From assembly GCA_024305405.1 (NCBI GenBank), contig JAKNDB010000110.1, positions 248,001 to 312,000 on the forward strand: 64,000 bases of DNA. The letters are read 5' to 3'. A program made the translations under genes and the position numbers. Shown piece by piece: positions 29,388 to 42,214 of the stretch. The stretch is from Dirofilaria immitis. Its lineage: Eukaryota > Nematoda > Chromadorea > Rhabditida > Onchocercidae. The first letter of the stretch is position 1. Every line of letters begins with the position of its first letter. Below the pieces are notes generated by a model. That model made no database searches. It was not told where the DNA came from and saw only the letters and a program-made list of their open reading frames with translations.

Positions 29388-32300
29388 TTAATAAATCACA
29401 CTTTTTGCGAAATCTCCAAGTTTCTCCGAAGGTCTGTGAATGAGTTATTTCATTACTCATTAAAAATAACAAGTCATCAGAGCCGCTTTTTATCCAAGAT
29501 TGTCTATGTAAAAACAACTTTCAGCTAAACGAATAATCACATAGAGAGAGATCAAGTTCAAATTAAATTCGAACTTCTTTTTTCAGTTTTCTAAGTTAAA
29601 TGACTTTCATTTTCGATTTAAACGGACTTACATTCCATAACGCTCCCCAATTGTGAAGAAATCGCTCCCAATCAGAAATGTAATAATTTGTTTCCTTTCT
29701 TTACGCAGGAGCTTTATGGCATCTTCATCAGGATAACTATACCAACAGAAAGTTTCATCACGAGTTTTTGTAAAATAGTGTTGCAAGGATTCCTGCATTT
29801 TCTGAATATCTTCCAAACATTTCACATCAACAGCCTACAAATGAATCCATTCCTTCCGTTTATCTTCGTCATCTTTTGAACATGATTTTAATGTATTTCT
29901 AACCTCTCTATATATATCCCGCTCGATGCATAATCTTAAAAGTCGTCGTGTAAAGAATGCTCTTGATTCTTCCCACTTCACTATTTCCTGAAACTTCCTT
30001 CTTAAAGAAGATTTTTAAGAAACTAGCGATTTGAACATCAAATAGCTTTAAAATTTTATAAATTAAATCTTTTTTTTACTATTTATGAAATGGAAAAGTT
30101 ATAAACAAAATTCCAAAGATCCTACATAAAAATTATAATATCTGAAGATGTCATTTAAAAAATGTTATATAAGCATTTTGGACAAATTAAGCAATAAAAT
30201 AGTACCATAATTTTCGGTTTGACAAATGAGAAAAAGTCAAACTTTCTATCTGTTTCGAAACGAAAACAATACCTTAATGGCACCAACAGCTTTCATTCTG
30301 CACTGCCGTGTCATGTAAATCAGCAAATGTGATAGCAATATTGCGATAAGTTGGCATTAATAGTTGAATACGAGCATTGATATCCATTTTCACATCATTA
30401 CCCTCTTTTTCCAATGCTGCCAATCGAATCATTTCTTTATCAAGTCGTCGCATCAGCGGTACCAAATCCTTTAAGTTTCTTATTTATCAACAAAACAGTA
30501 ACAAACTTATGCCCTTATTAGAAACTTGTCCTTGAGAAACCAATAATCTCCCAAATGAAATTTGACCCCATAATATCCTCAATGCTTTTCCACTGACACC
30601 TTTTAAAAAAAAAAATTTAATTACGATTCGACAAAAGCAAACCAAACTCTTGCATATATCAATAACATATATTGGTTCTTCAAGGACAAACAAATGTTTT
30701 TGATAATTTTCATCCAAAAAAGTATGTCCTTTACTGAATACTAACTTTACGCATTTTAACTTGAACAGTTCCTTCTGGTTCTAGAACACCTCCCTTGATC
30801 TCGGATCAGCAAACATTTGCATACACACAGGATTAATTGTTGGATCAATAACTGCCCAAGCTCCACCACGTAACTCTCCATAAGGCGGAATATAAACTAT
30901 CACCGGATTCAAGTACTTGCATAACTGATCAACTATATAAGCACCAAATTTGAGGACCATTTCGAACATATCTGTAATGAATATTTTAGAAATCCAATCA
31001 TCCTTTAAAACTTTCGAAAACTTGAAAATTTGTAATACTTCGTAATAAATCTTTAAGATTTTCCTATCTTGAAATATTATTTTTTCTTAATAAATTCCTA
31101 TCCTGAAATATTATTTTTTTCTAATAATTCGTATCTTGAAATATTGTTTTCCATATACCAGTGGAAAATTAAAGTACCTTTCTGACCACCACTAAAGCCA
31201 CGCCAGTTGGCCAGAATAAACAAAGGCAAAGATTCTTTGTTGAAATCCTCGATCGCTTCAGCAGTCTATAACCATCACAATTTCAAGTAGTGAACGAAAA
31301 AAAGAATTCAACAAAGTTGGGCATGTAAAGAAATGTTACAGAAAAAACAACCAAAGCAATCAATTTTATTATTCTAGTTACACAGGAACATAATCAGAAA
31401 CTTATAAAGCTTACTTTATATGCAGAATCAGGATACCATACTTGGCCAGCTTGCTGGATACATTTAGCTTGAGAATCTGGAGCAGCCGGATCAGCAGGAA
31501 TTTCAGCAAAAACACTTCTTGTTTCTACGGCAATGACGCCAACACTAATACCTCCCAAACGTGCTCGACCTGTGATTACCGTTTTTCCTCAACCTGACTT
31601 AATCTTAAAAAAGAAAAGTCGTTGCTTTAAAATCAAAAAAATCCAAAATATGCAAAAGATTACATGTTGCAGCTAAAAAAATCAGATACTAGGAACTTAC
31701 AAGTACCATAATTCACTTTCTCCAAAGACTAATATTTGCTGAAATTCTTAAACTATTGAGTTTTTGAGCATAATTTTGACATTAAAAGATTTGGGCTGAA
31801 AAATATGTAAAACTTCTAGAAATATACAAAAAAACTTCTTCGAAAGAGTTCCGGTCAAAGATCGTCATCATCAAACGGGGATCGCTTTCCTTATTTTGCG
31901 ATGGCAGATGACTTAGACATCGATCAATGGGATCTTCATTATATTCGAAATTCGGTTCTTTAAATGGCGCCTGCAAACAAATTGAACTAAATAGCGATAA
32001 ATTTTGATTGCAATGTACTTACTTTTTGCTGACTAAAATTTTAATTGTGGTATATGTTAATAATTAATGAATGGCCGGAAAGTATGGAACATTCAAACAA
32101 ATCTAAATGTGATCATTCACATTACATAGAACATAATAGGTTAATGAGTCTAAATTCAAACCTTCACATCTTTACGCGTATAAGACAGCCACCTGAGCAA
32201 CTGGCGAACACCATCATAATCATTGCTAACAGTAGAATGTGTAACACCATTACGAGTCATTATTTCAGTGCCACCCAACTGTCCATTTGATGTATAAACT

Positions 32301-35300
32301 TCACGACCAAGTACAGAGTTCAAAGCAGGAGCACCAGTTAAAATAATATCTGCATTTTCAACTTGACAAATCCTCCTCGAAAGTCGTGCAATATAAGCAC
32401 CAATGCCAACGGTACGACCAGTTACCAAACAATAAGTTATTACTTCATTGTATGCTCTTGATGTTTCACCAGCAATCATCCCGGAACCAACCAGATTCTC
32501 TACTCCAAGATCACGCTAAAAATATACATTACACAAAACTTATCATCAAGTCTCACCACCCAATATAAATTGAAAGCAGTTAAGCAAAACTTTATATCAA
32601 TCGAAAGTGTGAGACAAAAGAAAGATTCAAAAGACTGAATGATGGAAAGTAAATTTTAAAGCTTCCAGAAATAAGCGGATACAAAACGCTAAAACAATTT
32701 TCCAAAGGAGAACAAACTCAGAGCCATTACAACAAAAACCATAAAATAAATTAAACCAAACAAATAATGGATAAAGCATACATAATATGATATGAAAACA
32801 GTAGTTTATAGATTTCTACCTACTGATATGTGTACCTCTTTGCCGATAATTCCATCAATCTGATGGAAACCATTTCTACGATGCGTAGCGACAATTTGCT
32901 GCAGCTCACATATGTCTTCGTTTGTAAGATAAAGTCCATCGAAACCTCCACTGGATTATTTTCGTTTTTCCAAATAACTTTGAAAAGTTTTTGAGCTGTA
33001 AATATGTTTTGTATCTATAAAAATGAGAAATCAAGTACACGATATCTTCCTACTTTATTTCAGTTCATGTTAAAGTAATGAGTAAAAAAGAGATAAAAAC
33101 AACTAACATCAGCTGATAAACCAATCCTTGCACCTGAATTAGCAGCAATGTATATTCGTGGAATTCCTTCTTTTCGACTTAAACGTGAGGCTTCATAATA
33201 TAGACGATGTTCATACATCGAAAATGAACCAATCTGATGGGAGATATCATTTGCAATGACAATCACTTCTCGTCCTTCTGGGTATTCCGGAACCACCAAT
33301 CGCACGCGCCATGCAACTATCCCAATTTTACTCAGACAACCAGTTTCATTGAGTTCAACAAGTTGCTTTGAATCTTCGTCATATACTAGTTCATGAAATT
33401 GGCACAAATTCTCGAGTATCAAGTCCGGTGACTTCTGCGATCTTGAAGTTGACAGAAATAATGTGAGCTATGACACATAATAATGTTTTACAAGGATTTA
33501 AAACCAAGAAGATTCGAAAATTCTTCAATAATTTGCGGAGGAAAACCAACTTTTTAGGTGCAAGCCATGTGGCAATTACGGCACGCTGGAAAAGCAATGG
33601 ATAATCATAAACATAAGTAGTTTTCAGTACGCGAGCTCTCAGACGTCGTTTATCAATTTCAGATCTGCCAAGATACGGATCTGTAAATGGATTCCAATCT
33701 GGATTTCGCCGATTATCAACCATTATTTCGAGACCATGTTTAAAACCATCCATTCCGGCGTTCACATGAAGCCACTAGAATTCCTTTTATAAATTAGATT
33801 AAAATTCAAAGCACATTCCATGCAAAAGATTAAAAAAGTACCACTTCGGTTAAATGGAAAACTACACAAGATAATCAAATTAAATCAAGAAAACTTTTCT
33901 AGCACATAGTAATAAAAACTCATACATTGTTTAGATAATATCATTACTATTTTAGCGATATCGCCATTAATTTCATATCACCGTTTAAATTTTCCGATCA
34001 AATCAATTCTCGAGATTACTCTACAAGCTTTCAAATTCATTTTACCTAGAGAGAACAAGTTAATAGATCTTTAAACTTAAGTAAATACAAATCACCAACT
34101 TTCTTAGTTCTTGAATTGCCATTACTTGCTTCTGCTCGTAAAACCTTAATGAATGGTGTAAAACCAGTATCATCCGTTATAATTACTTTCGTTGCTTGCT
34201 CCAAGCTTCGCCGCTCACCAAACAAAATGAAATCAAATTCAACTTGATTTACTTGTGATCGCCATAGAAAATCCTCAAAATGACCGATGACAAAAAGAAT
34301 CTTTGAAGATATAAAAGTAGTTTAAACCTCATGAACACATTTTGCATTCAACGGAACTCCCAATACCATTTACATTCAAAACGATTTAAAAAGCACTAAT
34401 TGCATTAAAAGAATCATCACAAAACTTGCTTTGCATTCCCGATAAGCTTTATAAATAACATTTATCCAATCAGCCGGACTCATTTGTATTTCCTTGTTGG
34501 ATGGTGTACGATGGATAAACAGTAAAACATGATTTCGGTCAATTGTGTTGGAACGATATAAAGCTACAACGATCTCACAGCAAGCACGTTTTAGGGCTTT
34601 AGTGACACTGCACGTCACTTCCCTAAATAATTTAAATAAGTAAAAATGAACAAATAAGGGACATAAAAAGATAACAAATAACCCGTTCATTGCAGTTTTA
34701 ACATGTTCTTATGGTAGATCCAAACCCACTAAAAAGTCGAACTTTAAAAACTTGTCAGTTCAAAATCTCGAGGTATGTGTAACAAAATATTATAGCTACA
34801 AAGTTCGTTACCTCTAAGTCATTCCTGGAGAAAATAATTTTTACAACAGATGCAAAATAGAGTCAAACTGTTGAATTATACAAAAAGTTATTTTCCAACC
34901 AAAAACACCTACTCAGCTGTGTAACTGTCAACAATTCGAACTACAGCTCGATAAAAAAATCGATGTTCCGTTGGATCGGCCCTTCCTTCTGCTTTATATA
35001 AATGTCCCGAATTATGCGAAGACTTTAGTTTTTCAATCTAAAAATTGCATGCAAATAGTTCAAGGAATAAGAATTATCGAGCTGCGAACCGGACAGAGTT
35101 GTCTGTAAAACTGACGTTGTAGTTTTCTTTTATACGATGTAAACCAAGTTTAGAAAGATGAGCCAAATCAATATTGCGCTGTGAACGAATTTCTTCCTTA
35201 TAAAACATGTCATAATAGAAAAACATTGGATAGAAATCTGACGATGCTATCAAAATTACAATCTGGCGGATGTTTTCATTCTGTACACGACTTACAGCTT

Positions 35301-38300
35301 CCTGAAAAGTAAATATCTGTAAATAATTTTTACAAAACTGTATTGATATTATTGCTTGAATAACCAATACTATTAAAATTTTGTGAAAATAAATCGCTTG
35401 CAAAAATATCTTACTTAGCACTGTGAGCAATTCAACTAAATACTGTAATTAAAAACATTCCAAAACTATTACTTTTAAGATCACGGAGAATTTTTCATCC
35501 AAATTAGCATCACATCGGACAGCTCCAGTTTGTGAAACTATGTAAAGGGTTGAATCTGATTTCACAACCTTTGCTGCCACCTGCGGTAAACGCTCAACGA
35601 TATCCGCTATATCGCCGATAATCCGCATCGTTACACTTATTTCAATTACTTCGTCGTTTGGAAGGCCTAGTCCATGGCTGTAATGAAAATCTGCCATTTT
35701 ACTGAGTTATAAAATATATGACATAACTTCTACTTCACGTTTTAACTGGATTGTTGATAATACCACTATTTTAAATGAAGTTAAAACGTACGCAATCTTC
35801 TGTATTGGAATGGAGAACTGTACATCATGAGGATGTCCATCTTCTAATCGTCTAATAGAAGTTTCCGGAACACCGCAACACACGGTAACGTATTTCAATA
35901 CCGAATCGAAATTATTATCAAACATTTCAAATAATATGTCATATTTTTCCAGATTAGTTGGACTTGGTGACGATCCCTGCAGTAAACATAAACAATGTAT
36001 CTTCTGACTTTGAATTAAAAAATATCAAGCTAGCAGGACAAACAAAGAGCATATGCATACCCTTATCTTAATTTCAGTGTATGTTGGTGTTTCCGCTTCA
36101 ATAAGCAGTGTCCTTGCAGCATGTGCCAGTTCCAAATTTTCACTTTTTACAAAGCTAGCAATCTTTTCTAATACAGGAGATATCCGCAATATTAAACGAC
36201 GATTTTTGCTAATGCGTCGTAAAATTTTCATCGCTAACAGATTTTTTTCATTAACTTTCGTGTGTGAACAAATCAGCCTCACGCAACGTTCCGTATCACA
36301 GACCTATAATAACAGTCTGATAGACAATCAAAAATTAAATATATGGTTAGCTAGAGAGTCATACGCTAACCTGAGACAAGAGCTTTGTAACAGACTTGTC
36401 GTATTGATCTTCTTGGAAGAATATTTCACTTTTGTAATAATGTCCAAGAAGATCGTCCAAAACCAGAGCTGTATGACCTTCTGTCCCATATTCAAACCTA
36501 GTCAAAACTCTTGTTATTGGTTCAAATATCATTTTTCCTCCTTCGTTTTTTGCGGATCCAAATCATTCAGATAATCCTGAAAGTCAATCCCAATTGGAAT
36601 ATATATATTCTCGCAGAATTTCTAAAACATGTTCTAACGATATACCAGTTCCTCTAATGAATAATGACCAGTTTATCTAATAATGAGTAAATAAGAAATA
36701 AAAACATTAAAACACAAACATCGAAACAAATCCACTAACCTCGATAGCTTTCCGGATTTTCTTTACAGGAAAATCATCAACGCGAACTTCAAGAAATTCA
36801 TTAAGTTGGTTTAGTATTCGTGGTTTAATACGGCTTTTCATCACAGCGAGCTTTTGTTGCATCTGCTCATAAGGTAATAAATGGTCGCTTAGCACAGAAA
36901 AAAGAGATTCTACTAAACTATCAGCATAGTTCGAAAATGTCGGCTCTGTTTTACAGTAACCATCAAACACATTGTGCACTTCCTAAAAATGAATTAATCA
37001 AATAATTCTGCTGTTGCCTGAATAAAAAAATATATGTATACTGAAGTGATGTAATAACTAATATGGCAATTTAATAATCTTAAAGATTACTGCGTTATTC
37101 GTTTATTTACTTTAAAAAAAGTCACATGCATTAAATGTAATAGTAACAAGAATAATGAATCTGGAAAAATTTAAATGAGATGTAACAAATTTTTCTGAAG
37201 CTATCTCAAATGATATTGCTTAAACCGTCCTCTTCGGTATCTTCAACATTCCTTTTTCAGGCAAAACTTCGCAATTACCTGGACAACATTTGTGAAATAC
37301 ATATTAATTGGAGATTTTTGGTGACATTTTGTGTCCATTCCGCGAACGAATCCTCAAAATCAATGGGTTTGGTTACTGTTAAACCATTTTGTGCTTCCAA
37401 ACGAGCTACCAATGTTCCTGGATGCAACATTTGTCCGGGCTGAGCAACTTTTTCGAATCGACCCCAATCTGAACAATCGGAATATTTGTAGAAAATACTA
37501 CTGCTATTATATTAACTAGAGAAGCTAATTTGGATACTCATCAAATATGAACATCATAATGTCGAAGAATGACTCGACCCATTTCCCTGCAGAATTCAAA
37601 TAACTAAGATGATGTCATTAAAAGAAACATTTATTTATCGCTTAGAAAATAACATATACATTCTAGTTCCAATCACCTTGGAGCCAGAACAGTGGAATAA
37701 ATGCTCCCAATCTGAAGCACCAATTTGTCGAAAAAGAAACCAGTTGCCAGAGAAACGATTTGCATTCAGTGATGCCCAAGAAATGTTTTCGGATCGAAAA
37801 ATTATAATGAATTTAAACTTAAATTTAAAATAGAAATATACTAAGCATTACTAATCTAGGAGTCGAAAATTTTCACGTATTACTAAAACCTTTTTCACGC
37901 GCATATCCAAAACAACTTTCATACTTTCCATACTGGCATATATTTGACCCGGCAAAAGCAGCTCCCCATCTTCCGCCTCATAAGTTAGCAATTTACCGGC
38001 ACAGGATGACCGAAGTACTGTTGGATCATTTTCTTTTTCAAATATTATCTAAAAATCCAAATATAGAAGAAAATATTGCCGTTAAAATTTTCTTTTAAAA
38101 ATGGAAAATTCAATCTAGATCAGCTAGTAAAAGAATTGAAAAGATCAAGACGTGAATAAATACGGAAAAAACGAAAAATTTTCAACATTCTCAGATAATA
38201 TAAGCCTTAATTTGTTATGAATAAAGAACAACATTAACCTGCATACGTCCAATATGCACTTTGTAACGTTCAGATTCTTCGTCCATGTAACACGGATGCG

Positions 38301-41300
38301 AACGATCCTTATATTTCAACAAAAGGGTACCATTTCGTAATTCACGGTATTCGACGGGAACAGAGCGGCCATTCATTTTAATCATATATTCAAAATTTGA
38401 TGTACGAGTAGCAGTAACACTAAAAAGCAAGAAGACTCTAGTAATATAATTATTTGAAGAGCGCTGTATATGCACAATATTTATATGAAATCGATAACAA
38501 CGAAGTAAAGTATCGAAAAGAAATTACACCTGTATTTAATGTTGTCAAAAATAAGCTCCACTTGATGTGTCTCAGTAAGAGCAGACGGTTGTAAAATACG
38601 TCCCCTGCTTATAGCATTACTGAAGGCACTGAATGCTTCTGTAATTTTTGAATGTGCTATCAACATCGATCCATAAGCTACAGCCATTGGCAGTGAAGGG
38701 AGTTCCACCTTAAAAAACATAAAGAATTTTTCAAACTGCTATATAGCTTTTCAAAAATTTAGATTTCGTGTGTTTGGAAAATAAAAGATGCTGTTCAAAA
38801 AAATATTAATTATCTTCGATTAGATCCGGTATTATTTTTTTTTTGAACTAAAGAAAAGAACGAAGTAAATATAAAGTGTAAAAGTTACTGTATGCTTTTT
38901 GGAAGCGATTCGGCGATCCAACCAAGTGGTATCGATTTTATTTTGCTCAAATTCGCTATCTTTGAACAAAGAGATAAGATATGGTAACGTTACAGGAAAT
39001 TTCGACTGAAGCTGCAATTCCTGTAGCGCATTTAACATATTCGAGATGGCTAAATGTCTGTAAAAAAATCGCTGTTTCTGAGTATGTGAAATATAATAAA
39101 TTGCAAATAATCATGGTTTTGGATTAAATCACTTAGTTTATTAACTGGAAATGATGCTTAACAGCTCCTTAACATTTCATTTCAAGAGGACATAAGAATT
39201 CTAAAAGTCCCAAAAAATATAGAATTCAAATTTATGGCTGAGATGTAGTTCAGTTATTTGGTGTGTGGAAAGATAGCAATTTGAAACAAAAATAATGTGC
39301 GGAGCTATGAACCTCGTGGATCCAGTTGCGAACAGATGGCCGAATTGTGAATCTGCGAATTCATGAAGAGATCCAGCGCCAACATGCGAAAAATATCCCC
39401 AAACAAACTGTGTGGAACGGAAATTCAAATTGGTGATTTCGCCTGATGCCGGCCGGAAGTTCTCTTCTGGATCTTCGCTTGTTATTCGAACAGATACAAC
39501 ATGCTTGTCACAATGTGGATATATCTAAAAATCATGGACTTCGACACTACATATATCTTCAATTAAATTCAAGCATCTCAGGAGGTAGCAATGTCTTACC
39601 AAAGGCAGAGAAAATGATTTTCACTAAAATCTGACAACAAAAGAATTTTATAAAACAACTTACTAGATGGAATGGAATTTTGTCAGTACCATATCGGCTT
39701 TTACCATAATACAGACGCACTTCGCTGATGCATTGCAATGGTACCCCATTGCAATTTGTAGTTGTGCAGCAGGCAAATTCACGTTTGTTAACATTTCGCT
39801 TAACGGATGTTCAACCTAAATGTATTATTGCTCTTTAATTTCCAATAATTCAGTATTCATCATAACACTATTTGGTATTATCAAAACAGCAAGCCAGATA
39901 TGGATAAGCATTAATTTTGCAAAAGCGAATAGTAATTCAATTCAATCCATCAAGTGCGTATGATTTCCATACCCACTAATTTTTATTCATAATAAGCGAC
40001 AATTTATTCTAGCTTTCAGAACAAATGCACTGAGAAATTTATGAACTCCATACCACGATAAAAGTAATCAGTCAGGTTTTTATTAATCAATTTTGAAGTA
40101 AGGTGATGTTTAAATAAGCACTGAATACAGCTTTCTCGTTCAACGACTACACAAGTACACTGCATCCAAGATTCACCTGCAACCTTGGATTAAGTTCCAG
40201 GAAGAAATACTCATTAGTTTGCGGAAGAAATAAATACTCTACAGTGCCAGCACTAACATATCCAACCATTTTGGCCAACCGTACTGCATCCTACAAAAAA
40301 ACTTTAGCAACTTCTGTTATCAAGCAAATTTGATAAACTTATAAACAAAAGAAGAGTTCAAAATAAATAAAAACTGACTGCTTCCATATTTCTTTGAATA
40401 GCTAAAGGTGCAGCGATGGCTGGTGCTTCTTCAATGATTTTCTGACATCTCCTTTGAACTGTACAATCACGGGTTCTCAGTGCAATTACTTCACCGTACA
40501 TATCACCCAAAAGTTGCACTTCAATATGCCGAGCACCTTCCAAACAGTGCATTAAAAATATATGTCCACCGCTATTTCAGCCTAAATTGACCGTTTTAAG
40601 CAAATGATTTCTTTTTTCAAAATTTAAATCTTTTAGATCATGGCTATAAATCGATACCCTTTAATTTCTTCCGACATCAAATGCATTCAAATAACATGTG
40701 TTTCTTCAGAGTTCATCAAAACAACAAGCAAAACTTACTTGCACCCTCCTAAAATTTACTTCGAAATCAGATTCACTGCGCACTAAACGAATTCCTTTGC
40801 CACCACCACCTTCCGAAGCTTTGATCATAACAGGATATGCAATTTTCTTCTCCTGAAATATATCAGTATTGAAAACGAATTGCATTATTGAATAAAGGTT
40901 TTTTTTTTTGCTGAAAACTAATTGAATCACATGTTTCAAAATGTTATGTAACTCCATTCAATAAAAAATCGAAGATATCATTTTTGAGTCGAAACAGAAT
41001 AAATACTTCTAAACCAGACGAGAAATTAATACACCTTCATTATACGTATTGCCTCCTCATGGTCATAAACACAAGCAGCAGCACGCAATTCTGTTGATAC
41101 TTCGATATCAATTTTCCCTCGTTCACAGACTTCTTTAGACAAAAATATATTACTGCCCGACCAAGGCACCACTGGCACACCAGCTGACTGAAAAACTATT
41201 CTGACTTGAAGATTTTTAAAATCTCGTTGACAAAATGATCCAGTGTGGGAAATAGAAAAAATTCAACAGTTAATTTAATATTTCACCTGAGCAAGAATTG

Positions 41301-42209
41301 TTGAAGCAATTTTGTCTCCTAATGTGAACATTGCTGATCCGGGTGGACCCATGAAAATGATGTTATGTTTTTTCAAACCATTTGGTAGATCAGGGTTTTC
41401 AGATGCATGTCCCCAACCTGCCCATACTGCGTCCACATTGTTACTCACAGCATGCTTCAGTATGTCATCAATATTTGCATAATTGTTTTCAGTTGCACCA
41501 GATTCCGAGAACACAAAATTGTCAATCATTTTCAAATATTCTGAAAGAAATAAATTCGAAACTGTTAGGAATCAAAATTCGAAAATAAGACTACAACATA
41601 TATTTATTCTCCATATTATTATTCATCTTGTTCTCCTGCACCTATTCATTTAAAATAAGGAGTTATATTTCCATGAAATTAAGACAAATACTTTTACCTG
41701 GATTTGAAGAAATTTCTTGTTCGGTAGTCAGATTAATAAATTTGAAGAGACGGTCATCCTTAAACGTCTCTTGGGCCCAACGTCTGATGGACATCACACA
41801 TTTGAATGCTGCCATTCCATTGTTAGCGATCAGTAACTGTAATGATTGATATATTTTAAAATTGATACTATCTTTAAGATTTGGAATGAAACCTATTTCT
41901 AATTATCACAAAACATCTACATATCCAAATATTTTTATATATTTAAATGCTTAGCATTTCATTTTAAAGAGACAATGGTTCATGAGTACAAATATTCGTC
42001 GCATAGTTTATTCGTATTTTCAAACTTTACGCATTCTATTCATTCATAAAATGTACCGTTTTAATCGGTGCTGCTAATTTTGGATCCGCGTATTTATTAA
42101 GAAAAGCCTCAACTGTTCCAAACGTCTCCGCTCTTTGATCCACCTCATTCGATTTTTCGAAATCCACGAACTCACGGTTGTTATGTGTGAGCAAAGGTGG
42201 CGTCGGCAT
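29388..42209 (-). CDS. multidomain acetyl-CoA carboxylase, several frame breaks
   Basis: Cytosolic enzyme that carboxylates acetyl-CoA to malonyl-CoA, the committed step of fatty-acid synthesis. From the ATG at 42207-42209 the exons run in the eukaryotic order. Biotin carboxylase comes first ([69 protein letters not shown] [13 protein letters not shown]; 42.2-39.3 kb). The biotinyl domain follows ([18 protein letters not shown], acceptor lysine in ESMKV; 38.0-37.3 kb), then the central region ([13 protein letters not shown]; 37-34 kb). Carboxyltransferase is last ([79 protein letters not shown]; 33.8-29.6 kb). Reading frame is lost at single bases near 40.57, 39.745 and 30.30 kb and at the joint 37.89/37.47 kb. 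Two C-termini are possible: a stop read through the donor-like GTAAGT near 29.63 kb, or a spliced last exon ending at 29388. The C. elegans homologue is pod-2. Confidence 0.93.
31062..31152. repeat. short tandem repeat in carboxylase intron
   Basis: A unit of about 34 bases built on CTATCTTGAAATATTATTTT occurs 2.7 times between carboxyltransferase exons. Copies differ by a few bases. No function is suggested. Confidence 0.8.
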
Positions 42210-42214
42210 CCTGA
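42207..42214 (-). promoter_or_regulatory. splice acceptor one base before carboxylase ATG
   Basis: GTTTTTCAG ends at 42211, leaving a single G before the ATG. Such tight spacing is typical of spliced-leader addition in nematodes, but an internal methionine after an upstream exon cannot be excluded, since worm carboxylases can have longer N-termini. Confidence 0.45.

Noticed and set aside
31540..31600. Nonsense codon (TGA for Trp) before [13 protein letters not shown] in the carboxylase
   Set aside because: A later acceptor (GTTGAG) avoids the TGA and could join an upstream exon in phase, so I could not decide between splice choice and a real stop; not counted among the frame breaks.
21134..42209. 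RING1, carboxylase and PROPPIN as one operon on the minus strand
   Set aside because: Nematode operon spacing is usually hundreds of bases; here the gaps are 4 and 9 kb.
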